Shown here piece after piece: positions 1 to 5,156 of a stretch of DNA of 7,690 bases. The stretch is taken from the NCBI GenBank assembly GCA_036514635.1, contig DATBWU010000064.1, positions 1 to 7,690 of the forward strand. The letters run 5' to 3'. Origin of the DNA: DASSFZ01 sp036514635 (GTDB lineage Bacteria; Chloroflexota; Anaerolineae; Fen-1058). Each line of letters starts with the position of its first letter. The stretch's first letter is position 1. Position numbers and translations under genes: made by a program. The notes beneath the pieces were generated by a model. It had not been told where the DNA came from. It worked only from the letters and a program-made list of their open reading frames with translations, and made no database searches.

Positions 1-637
1 CGCGCGCCAGTCGCTCGCTGCCCTCGCGCGACACCGTCTTCAAGCCGATCGCCACCGTGTCGGGGAAGCGCACCTTCTTGTACATCTGCGGAAAATTCTC
101 TTTGAGGAAAGCCGACACCTTCTTAACGTCATCGGTTCCGCTCTCGAACTCGATACCCGCGTAAATGTCTTCCGTGTTCTCGCGGAAGATCACCATGTCC
201 ACCTTGTCCGGTCGCTTCACCGGCGAGGGCACGCCCTTGAACCAGCGCACCGGCCGCAGGCAGACGTACAGGTCGAGCATCTGGCGCAGCGCGACGTTGA
301 GCGATCGGATGCCGCCGCCGATGGGCGTGGTCAAAGGCCCCTTGATGCCCACTCGATACTCGCGGAAGGCTTCGACCGTCTCGTCGGGCAGCCAGGTGTT
401 GAACAGGTTGAAGGACTTCTCGCCGGCATACACCTCCATCCACTTGATCTGGCGCCGGCTGCCGTAGGCTTTCTGCACTGCTGCGTCGAAGACGCGCACA
501 CTGGCACGCCAGATGTCCGGGCCGGTCCCGTCGCCTTCGATAAAAGGGAGGATTGGCCTGTCCGGCACATTTAACCTGCCGTCCTGATTAGTGATCTTCG
601 CGCCGCCTTCCGGCAGAATGGGTTTTGGACTGGGCAT
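1..637 (-). CDS. icd: Isocitrate dehydrogenase [NADP+], N-terminal 212 residues (partial)
   Basis: This is the N-terminal half of isocitrate dehydrogenase, the cytoplasmic TCA-cycle enzyme that oxidatively decarboxylates isocitrate to 2-oxoglutarate. The translation reads MPSPKPILPEGGAKITNQ..., then PFIEGDGTGPDIW (about residues 31-43), KGPLTTPIGGGIRSLNVALR (99-118), CLRPVRWFKG (126-135) and VIFRENTEDIYAGIE (149-163). These match the E. coli-type Icd blocks almost word for word. The substrate-binding residues Ser112, Asn114, Arg118, Arg128 and Arg152 line up with E. coli Ser113, Asn115, Arg119, Arg129 and Arg153. Ser112 is therefore the site that AceK phosphorylates in enterics, but no kinase is visible here. 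The ATG start is supported by AGGAGA nine bases upstream. The family is about 415 residues long, so roughly half lies beyond position 1. NADP rather than NAD use is inferred from the overall match, because the cofactor-determining C-terminal residues are outside the window. Confidence 0.95.
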   Translation of the reverse strand, partial: MPSPKPILPEGGAKITNQDGRLNVPDRPILPFIEGDGTGPDIWRASVRVFDAAVQKAYGSRRQIKWMEVYAGEKSFNLFNTWLPDETVEAFREYRVGIKGPLTTPIGGGIRSLNVALRQMLDLYVCLRPVRWFKGVPSPVKRPDKVDMVIFRENTEDIYAGIEFESGTDDVKKVSAFLKENFPQMYKKVRFPDTVAIGLKTVSREGSERLAR

Positions 638-645
638 GAGCAAGT

Positions 646-651
646 TCTCCT
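646..651 (-). promoter_or_regulatory. Ribosome binding site of icd
   Basis: AGGAGA on the minus strand lies 8 to 9 bases before the ATG at 637. It fixes the icd start and agrees with the family N-terminus. Confidence 0.7.
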
Positions 652-672
652 GATAAGGTTGTCCTCGAAGTC

Positions 673-736
673 TTAAAACGTGAAACGTAAAACGTAATTA
701 CGTTTTACGCCTTACGTTTTACACTTTACGTTTTGC
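673..736. repeat. Palindromic array of TTACGTTTTAC units with 14-bp period
   Basis: Three direct copies of TTACGTTTT(A/G)C start at 698, 712 and 726, exactly 14 bp apart. Two further copies in the opposite orientation occupy 673-697. The junction forms a perfect 24-bp palindrome at 686-709 (core ACGTAATTACGT, centre between 697 and 698). The DNA is AT-rich against a GC-rich background. It lies between the stop of the upstream minus-strand gene (752) and the icd start (637), so a transcript of icd would carry it as a hairpin in its leader. I recall similar ACGTAAAACGT-type arrays between genes in Chloroflexota, but that is from memory and unchecked. Confidence 0.8.
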
Positions 737-739
737 GCG

Positions 740-748
740 ATTATAGCA
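740..748 (-). promoter_or_regulatory. Extended -10 promoter element, probably for icd
   Basis: The minus strand reads TGCTATAAT, a perfect TATAAT (740-745) with the TG of an extended -10 (747-748). No good -35 box is found 16 to 18 bp upstream (for example GGTCGT at 763-768), which is usual for extended -10 promoters. Transcription would start near 733 and give icd a leader of about 95 nt that contains the whole palindromic array. It is placed just after the stop codon of the upstream gene, as an icd-specific promoter would be. Confidence 0.45.
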
Positions 749-751
749 TGG

Positions 752-2353
752 TCACGGGGCGAACGACCGCAGCGCGATCGGCAGGTACGTGGCGTGCCCG
801 TTCACGACGACCGCAGCAGAAAGCTGAAACGACTCGGCCTGAGTGGTGGAGATCGTCATCGAGTTCGCCAGCAGTGTCGGCGCGGCGATTTGATCGCTGA
901 TGCTCACGCTATAGGTGGCGGTGAGTGTGGTGTTGGGCAGGATCGCTCCATTCCAGGTGATGCCCGCCTCCGACCCGACAATCGCGCCCCCGACAGCCTC
1001 CGGGCTTCCGATCAGCGTGGTCGAAGGCGGCAGGCTCGACGTGATCGAAAATGTGGTCGTCAGCGTGCCGTAGTGAATCAGGCGCAGGGTGTACGTCAAC
1101 GTGTCGCCCGCATGGGGGATCGGCGTTGAGGGCGCAAAGGTGGAGGCGTACACCGTCGCCGTGCGCGTGATGCGCCACACGTCGCGCGTTTCTTTGCCGG
1201 CAATGTCGGGCACGTCGCGCATAAAGTAGATAGCGCCTTGCGGCGCGGCCTCGATATCCAGATTGCACAGATTCGTGCCCAGCACCGGGTCGGCCAGGAT
1301 CGTATGCGCGACGAGGGCCGTGTGCGCGCCATTCAGTTTGAAGTGGTGTATCTCGCCGTTCTTCCAGTGGCACACGAACAGATCGTTCTTCCATTCGGGA
1401 AACAAGTCGCCGCGATAGAACATCACGCCGGTCGGCGCGACGCTGTACGGCCAACTGATCAGCGGCGGGATGGAGTTGAAGTTCGGATCGGGGCCGCCCG
1501 GGCTGGAGTCGTCGCAGGTAGGATAATTCGAGCGCCAGCCGTAGTTGTAGCCCGCCAGCACGCGGTTGACCTCGTCGTCGCAGGCTACGCCGTTATCGGC
1601 GGCAAACAACGCGCCGGACACCGGGTCGAAATCAAAATCGAACGGGTTACGAAAGCCGAAGGCGAGGGTGCTGTCCACATTCGGGCCGACTCCATCGTAA
1701 AACGGATTGTCGGGCGGGGCGGACAGCGGAACGGTCGGGTTGAAGCGATGGATCTTGGCCGGCGTCCGGGTCAGGTCTTGCCCGTTGGCCGCGTTGAGGT
1801 AGTCGCCGATCGACATGTACAGTTTGCCGTCCGGCCCGAAGTGCAGATTACCGCCGTTGTGCAGTGAATTGAAGTTAGAGTCGAGCGGCACTTTCAGCAT
1901 CACCGTCGGCGTCAGGCCTCGCGTGCCCGACAACGTGAAGCGCACCACGCGATTATCGAGTTGGCCGGTCACCGCCCGATCTTCGGCGGACGAGTAATAG
2001 ACGTACACGTAACCGTTCGTATTGAAGTTCGGATCGACCGCGACGCCGAGCAGGCCGCGCTCGCCTTCGGAGAGAGACGGAAAGTGGATCACGACGATCG
2101 ACGCCGGGCCGTTGACCAGCACGACCCAGCCGTGCTGGCGCTCGGTGTACAGCCAGCGCCCATCCGGCAGAAAGGCCATCGCCGCGGGACTGCGCAGTCG
2201 CGGGAGAGCGATTTCGATACGCGCGCCGGGCGGCAGCGGCTCCCAATCGACACCGGGCGCAGCAAGCCCTGCGCGCTGGAAGCGTGCAGCCGCGTCAGCA
2301 CTGGCAACCGACGCGAGAATCAACACGGCCAGCCAGAAGGCTCGACGGATCAT
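752..2353 (-). CDS. Secreted PQQ-dependent sugar dehydrogenase-like beta-propeller protein with C-terminal DUF11-like domain
   Basis: This 533-residue exported protein belongs to the soluble glucose dehydrogenase / aldose sugar dehydrogenase (GSDH, sorbosone dehydrogenase) family. These proteins use PQQ and calcium to oxidise sugars outside the cell. A signal peptide with an RR start and hydrophobic core covers residues 1-22, with likely cleavage near ADA-A. The propeller spans about 40-395: AFLPDGRWLYTER (60-72), GERGLLGVAVDPNF (97-110), LHNGGNLHFGPDGKLY (164-179), FGFRNPFDFDFDP (232-244), ADNGVACDDEVNRV (252-265), GYNYGWRSNYP (268-278) and a PTGVMFYRGDLFP stretch (307-319). His165 aligns with the sGDH catalytic base His144, and Arg235 with Arg228. 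Residues 398-512 form a Ser/Thr-rich beta-sandwich resembling DUF11 (TLTYTLRLIHYGT). The end is YLPIALRSFAP with no membrane anchor. The ATG has GGGGTGA five bases upstream. Its true substrate is unknown. Confidence 0.85.
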   Translation of the reverse strand: MIRRAFWLAVLILASVASADAAARFQRAGLAAPGVDWEPLPPGARIEIALPRLRSPAAMAFLPDGRWLYTERQHGWVVLVNGPASIVVIHFPSLSEGERGLLGVAVDPNFNTNGYVYVYYSSAEDRAVTGQLDNRVVRFTLSGTRGLTPTVMLKVPLDSNFNSLHNGGNLHFGPDGKLYMSIGDYLNAANGQDLTRTPAKIHRFNPTVPLSAPPDNPFYDGVGPNVDSTLAFGFRNPFDFDFDPVSGALFAADNGVACDDEVNRVLAGYNYGWRSNYPTCDDSSPGGPDPNFNSIPPLISWPYSVAPTGVMFYRGDLFPEWKNDLFVCHWKNGEIHHFKLNGAHTALVAHTILADPVLGTNLCNLDIEAAPQGAIYFMRDVPDIAGKETRDVWRITRTATVYASTFAPSTPIPHAGDTLTYTLRLIHYGTLTTTFSITSSLPPSTTLIGSPEAVGGAIVGSEAGITWNGAILPNTTLTATYSVSISDQIAAPTLLANSMTISTTQAESFQLSAAVVVNGHATYLPIALRSFAP

Positions 2354-2677
2354 CTTTCACCCCCGCTTGCGGCGATCACCCGTCCGCCGCAGGGAATCGC
2401 ATCTTGATTCGGACTTGCAGTGGATCAGGGAACCGACGGGAGTATACTGTGAGGAGAAAGGCCGGGCAACGGTTAGGGGGTCGCGCGCGTTGGTCCTATC
2501 TCATGCCGTGCCATTCCGATACAACGCGGCCCAAACACAAATTCATCTCTTAGCCAACACTTGCCACCACCGAATCCGGCTATAGTTTGGGTGTCGGCAC
2601 CGAACGCGTGTACCGTTGGCCGCGGAGGAGCGCCATCTGCCGACTTGTACTACACGTGCGGCAGTTGAGCTCGCATC
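2354..2677. other. Divergent intergenic region
   Basis: About 324 bp separate the divergently transcribed sugar dehydrogenase and STAS genes. Besides the minus-strand promoter candidate, it holds a TATAGT box at 2581-2586 on the plus strand. That box could serve the STAS-kinase operon with a leader of about 85 nt, but the nearest -35-like hexamers are poor: TTGCCA at 14 bp spacing, or CACTTG at 17 bp. I see no RNA gene, no long inverted repeat and no convincing small gene here. Confidence 0.5.
2441..2469 (-). promoter_or_regulatory. Candidate sigma70-type promoter for the sugar dehydrogenase gene
   Basis: On the minus strand TTGCCC (2464-2469) and TATACT (2441-2446) are separated by 17 bp. 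That is four of six and five of six consensus matches at ideal spacing. Transcription would begin near 2434, about 80 nt before the ATG at 2353. The -10 is part of the 8-bp palindrome AGTATACT, so the plus strand also carries TATACT but without a good -35. Confidence 0.4.
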
Positions 2678-3025
2678 ATGCGGATTGAGATAGTCGAATC
2701 GCAAAACGTCGTCGTGGTGGCTATTGGCGGCGATGTGGATACAACGACCGCCAGCGACCTGCACACCGTGTTCGATGACCTGGTGGCGCGCGGAGTTCGG
2801 AACTTCGTCATCGATCTGGGCGACATCGCCTTCATGGACAGCTCGGGGCTGGCGGCGCTCGCCAAGCTGTACAAGCGCATCCGCATCGGTCGCGGCGATG
2901 TCCGGCTGTGTTGCCTGCCTCCGGATATGCGTCGGATCATCGAGTTGACCCGCTTTGATCGGGTCTTCGCCATTTTCGCCACCCGTGCCGAAGCCGTCGC
3001 CAGTTTTGCGCCGAAGTCGGAATGA
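2678..3025 (+). CDS. STAS-domain anti-anti-sigma factor (anti-sigma factor antagonist)
   Basis: This 115-residue single-domain protein is of the SpoIIAA/RsbV type. In partner switching the unphosphorylated form binds an anti-sigma kinase and frees that kinase's target. Phosphorylation by the kinase inactivates it, and a PP2C phosphatase restores it. The sequence shows the STAS pattern: a first strand VVVVAIGGDVDTTTA (residues 11-25), NFVIDLGDIAFMDSSGLAAL (42-61) containing the DSSGLA phosphorylation motif, then the helix LAKLYKRIR and the strand DVRLCCLPP. Ser56, the second serine, falls at the same position number as the RsbV phosphoserine; Ser55 is the alternative. The length is normal. The start has no strong ribosome binding site (only GAG about ten bases away), yet the N-terminus fits the family. 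The gene directly precedes its expected kinase partner, 11 bp downstream, so the two form an operon. Confidence 0.92.
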   Translation: MRIEIVESQNVVVVAIGGDVDTTTASDLHTVFDDLVARGVRNFVIDLGDIAFMDSSGLAALAKLYKRIRIGRGDVRLCCLPPDMRRIIELTRFDRVFAIFATRAEAVASFAPKSE

Positions 3026-3028
3026 GGG
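3024..3028 (+). promoter_or_regulatory. Ribosome binding site overlapping the STAS stop codon
   Basis: GAGGG starts inside the TGA stop of the STAS gene and lies eight bases before the GTG at 3037. It decides the GTG start for the kinase and suggests translational coupling of the pair. Confidence 0.55.
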
Positions 3029-3036
3029 CTTGACGC

Positions 3037-3459
3037 GTGGACATCTCGCCGACTCATCACTTCGACGTTTATGGCCGCGAAGAGATCGTGGGCCGCATCC
3101 GCGCCTGGGTTTCCAGCATTGCCGGTCGGCTGGGAGCAGACGAGCGGGCCACGGCCGACATTGTCCTGGCCGTCAGCGAAGCCGCCACGAACGCTGTGCG
3201 GCACGCCTACCTTGACGCGCAAGAGTACCATCTCACCCTCAAGGCCCGTCGTATCGGCGAGCGTATCGTCGTGCGCGTGCGGGACTACGGCAGCAAGTTC
3301 GATCCGGCCACGATTCGGCTGCCCGATATGGGCGGCGTGCCCCGGGTTGGTGGATACGGCATCTACCTCATGCGGCGCGTCATGGACCACGTGTATTATA
3401 TGGCCAGCCACCCCAACGGGATGGAGCTGATTCTGGTTCGACGGCGTAACACAGCGTAG
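3037..3459 (+). CDS. RsbW/SpoIIAB-like serine kinase / anti-sigma regulatory factor
   Basis: This 140-residue GHKL-ATPase (HATPase_c_2) protein is the expected partner of the STAS protein just upstream. Such kinases phosphorylate the STAS serine and hold a target, usually a sigma factor, inactive. The N box is ETANAV-like: SEAATNAVRHA (residues 47-57), with Glu48, Asn52 and His56. The G1 box is VRDYGSKFDP (81-90) with Asp83 and Gly85. The G2 box is GGYGIYLMRRVMD (105-117). The start is GTG, supported by GAGGG eight bases upstream. That site overlaps the STAS stop codon, so translation is probably coupled. The G1 box has SK where classical RsbW has GxG, a variation I associate with the broad environmental family. 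No sigma factor gene follows, so the target is not known; it may be encoded elsewhere or be a non-sigma protein. Confidence 0.9.
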   Translation: MDISPTHHFDVYGREEIVGRIRAWVSSIAGRLGADERATADIVLAVSEAATNAVRHAYLDAQEYHLTLKARRIGERIVVRVRDYGSKFDPATIRLPDMGGVPRVGGYGIYLMRRVMDHVYYMASHPNGMELILVRRRNTA

Positions 3460-3460
3460 C

Positions 3461-3505
3461 CACGGATAGCACGGATTTCACCTCACCCCTCCGTGCCCAT
3501 CCGTG
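3461..3505. repeat. Imperfect inverted repeat of CACGGAT type, possible terminator of the STAS-kinase operon
   Basis: CACGGATAGCACGGA (3461-3475) pairs with TCCGTGCCCATCCGTG (3490-3505) across a 14-nt loop, with one bulge in the middle. The stop of the kinase gene is two bases before the left arm. There is no T run, so it is not a classical intrinsic terminator. Each arm is itself a near-direct repeat of CACGGA. I recall CCACGGAT/ATCCGTGG repeats as common intergenic elements in Chloroflexota and other phyla, but I could not check this. Confidence 0.65.
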
Positions 3506-3507
3506 TT

Positions 3508-3548
3508 ACACTTGCAGCGTGCTTGTCCCTTCGGGACAGCGCAAGTGT
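3508..3548. repeat. Long hairpin with 8-bp outer and 6-bp inner stem upstream of the glycosyltransferase gene
   Basis: ACACTTGC (3508-3515) is perfectly complementary to GCAAGTGT (3541-3548). Inside, TGTCCC (3524-3529) pairs with GGGACA (3533-3538) around TTC. The hairpin ends 27 nt before the chosen GTG at 3576 and just before the GAGGG ribosome binding site, so it would sit in the leader of the sugar operon or act as a transcription end for the operon before it. It is followed by CCGTGGTTGA, which resembles the missing outer end of the CACGGAT repeat on its left. Confidence 0.6.
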
Positions 3549-3565
3549 CCGTGGTTGAATCCAGC

Positions 3566-3570
3566 GAGGG
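3566..3570 (+). promoter_or_regulatory. Ribosome binding site deciding the glycosyltransferase start
   Basis: GAGGG lies five bases before GTG 3576. The frame stays open upstream to a GTG at 3519, but that start lies inside the hairpin and would add 19 residues without similarity to the family, so 3576 is preferred. Confidence 0.6.
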
Positions 3571-3575
3571 CGGCT

Positions 3576-4295
3576 GTGCGCATCGGCATCGGGCATCTTT
3601 ACGGACTTACCGGGTCGGGCAGCGCGATCTACGTCGCGCGTTTGACCGAGACACTGGCTTCGCGCGGTCATTTCATCCTCCTGATGTGCTATGAAGATCA
3701 TCCGGAGGAGTATCCGTTCATCGATGTCGCCACGCACGGGCAGGGCGAGACGATCGTCACCGATTTTCAGCGCCGGCCCGATCCCGCCTGCTGGTTTCAC
3801 CGGCTGAGCGGCCCAGCGCCCGTCGCCTACCCCCGCGTCGAAGCGCCCGATCGGCCACTCTTCACGCAGTTGACCGACGCGCAACTCGACGCCTACATGG
3901 ATGATCTGACCGAGCAACTGATCGCGCTGGCCCGCCGGCATCGACTGGACATGCTGCACGTCAATCACGAGGTGCCGCTGCCGGCGATCGCGGCGCGCGT
4001 GAGACGGCGCACAGGCACTCCATACGTCGTCACGCTCCACGGCAGCACCATCGAATTCGTGATCAATCGCGATAGCCGCTACCTGCCCCACGCGTACACG
4101 GGGCTGGCCGCTGCTACCCGCGTGATCGTCTTGAACCGCGATGTGCGGGCGCGCGCGGAGGCGCTGTGCCCGGTAGCCCATTTGACTGAGATTCCGGTCG
4201 GCGTCAACACCGAACTCTTCACGCCCGAAGTGGAGCCGAATCGGAGCGAGCGCCTGGTAGAATTGCTCACACAATTCACGGATGGGGTGAAGTAA
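3576..4295 (+). CDS. GT4-like glycosyltransferase, N-terminal (acceptor-side) domain only
   Basis: This 239-residue protein matches the first Rossmann domain of GT-B fold, group 1 (GT4) glycosyltransferases. It starts MRIGIGHLYGLTGSGSAIYV, the usual glycine-rich loop where the acceptor binds. Helix ARLTETLASRGHFILL follows, then MLHVNHEVPLPAI (126-138), the TPYVVTLHGSTIEF strand and loop (148-161), and the family hinge TEIPVGVNTELFTP (204-217). Normal members continue for about 150 to 180 residues after this hinge with the nucleotide-sugar binding domain and its EX7E motif. Here only about 20 residues follow before TAA, and no C-terminal domain exists in any frame downstream. The next gene begins at the very next base and in the same frame. 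It may be a decayed enzyme, a subunit that pairs with a separate C-domain protein, or a sugar-binding protein. Transferase activity alone is unlikely. The first half is well kept, which argues against an old pseudogene. Confidence 0.8.
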   Translation: MRIGIGHLYGLTGSGSAIYVARLTETLASRGHFILLMCYEDHPEEYPFIDVATHGQGETIVTDFQRRPDPACWFHRLSGPAPVAYPRVEAPDRPLFTQLTDAQLDAYMDDLTEQLIALARRHRLDMLHVNHEVPLPAIAARVRRRTGTPYVVTLHGSTIEFVINRDSRYLPHAYTGLAAATRVIVLNRDVRARAEALCPVAHLTEIPVGVNTELFTPEVEPNRSERLVELLTQFTDGVK

Positions 4296-5156
4296 ATGAC
4301 CGCCGTCGGAACTGCTCGTTCAGAGGCCGGCGCACCCGGCGTGCACAAACGGGAGGACGTGATCGCCGTCGTTCTGGCCGCCGGTCGCGGCACACGCATG
4401 AAGTCTGATCTGCCCAAAGTGCTGCACCCGTTGCACGGCCGGAGCCTGATTCAGCACGTCGTCGATCAGGTACGGCGCGCGAACGTCACGGACCTGATCC
4501 TCGTCGTCGGCTACCAGCGCGAAGCGGTCATGGCCCACATGGGGCCGAGCGTGCGCTATGCCATCCAAGAGCCACAGCTCGGCACGGCGCACGCCGTGAT
4601 GATGGCCCGCCCGCACCTGGCCCGCTTCGAGGGCCGCGTTCTGGTGGTGTACGGCGATATGCCCTTGCTCAATCCCGACACGGTGCGTCGCCTGATCGAC
4701 CGCTGCCAGGGCGACGTGAAGGCGGCGATTCTCACCATCATCCTGGAGAATCCGCCCGATTTCGGGCGGGTGGTGCGCGATCGGGACGGTCGCATCACGC
4801 GCGTCGTCGAAGTTCGAGACGCCGATCCGGCCACGCTGGCACTCCGTGAGATCAACGTGGGCACGTATTGCTTCGAGAACTGCGCGCTGCTGGATGCGCT
4901 CGATCGCCTGACCAACGACAACGCGCAGGGCGAGTATTACCTGACCGACGTGATCGAGTTGATCACCAGCGCGGGTGGACGGGTGGAGTCGATCGTCGCA
5001 CCGACAGAGGAAGAGACGCTTGGCATTAATAGCCCGGAGCAACTGCATTTCGCCGAAGCGCTGCATTACCTGGATTACGCCGAGAGTGTCTACCCGCTCG
5101 TCGACGCCGCACCGGCGATCAATCGCCCTAACCCCCAACAAGGTTCGATGACATGA
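4296..5156 (+). CDS. GlmU-like nucleotidyltransferase (UDP-N-acetylglucosamine pyrophosphorylase domain only)
   Basis: This 286-residue protein is the sugar-1-phosphate uridylyltransferase half of GlmU, which makes UDP-GlcNAc and pyrophosphate from UTP and GlcNAc-1-phosphate. Signature blocks are VVLAAGRGTRMKSDLPKVLH (residues 25-44, nucleotide loop), QEPQLGTAHA (91-100, uracil contacts), VVYGDMPLL (117-125, metal-binding Asp121), FGRVVRD (156-162), EINVGTYCFE (185-194) and NDNAQGEYYLTDVIEL (207-222). The whole uridylyltransferase domain is intact. The left-handed beta-helix acetyltransferase domain of bifunctional GlmU (about 456 residues) is absent, and only about 20 unrelated residues follow. 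The sugar could be GlcNAc-1-P, glucose-1-P or another; the motifs favour GlcNAc-1-P. ATG follows the upstream TAA directly, with GGTGA in that gene as ribosome site. GTG 4359 would remove a 21-residue extension, but its GGGAGG is only two bases away. Confidence 0.88.
   Translation: MTAVGTARSEAGAPGVHKREDVIAVVLAAGRGTRMKSDLPKVLHPLHGRSLIQHVVDQVRRANVTDLILVVGYQREAVMAHMGPSVRYAIQEPQLGTAHAVMMARPHLARFEGRVLVVYGDMPLLNPDTVRRLIDRCQGDVKAAILTIILENPPDFGRVVRDRDGRITRVVEVRDADPATLALREINVGTYCFENCALLDALDRLTNDNAQGEYYLTDVIELITSAGGRVESIVAPTEEETLGINSPEQLHFAEALHYLDYAESVYPLVDAAPAINRPNPQQGSMT

Noticed and set aside
673..736. Regular 14-bp repeats as a small CRISPR array
   Set aside because: The repeat unit is 11 bp with 3-bp gaps, orientation flips in the middle, and no cas genes are present.
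2503..2553. A 16-codon plus-strand frame in the divergent region (MPCHSDTTRP...)
   Set aside because: It has no ribosome binding site, no visible conservation and sits among promoter candidates.
2650..3411. A 253-residue open frame on the minus strand opposite the STAS and kinase genes
   Set aside because: The plus strand encodes two clear protein families there; the antisense frame is a by-product of GC-rich codon use and has no recognisable domain.
3524..3538. A CUUCGG tetraloop hairpin
   Set aside because: The best pairing gives a six-base stem with a TTC triloop; forcing a UUCG loop breaks the stem after two pairs.
3519..3578. An upstream GTG start for the glycosyltransferase
   Set aside because: It lies inside the hairpin and adds 19 residues unlike the family, while GTG 3576 has GAGGG at good spacing and gives the canonical MRIGIG start.
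3483..4274. A 263-residue minus-strand open frame opposite the glycosyltransferase
   Set aside because: It mirrors a recognisable GT4 domain and shows no family motif or ribosome site of its own.
4320..5141. A 273-residue minus-strand open frame opposite the nucleotidyltransferase
   Set aside because: It is antisense to a gene with intact GlmU motifs; the composition (many His, Arg, Asp, Val) is typical of a shadow frame.
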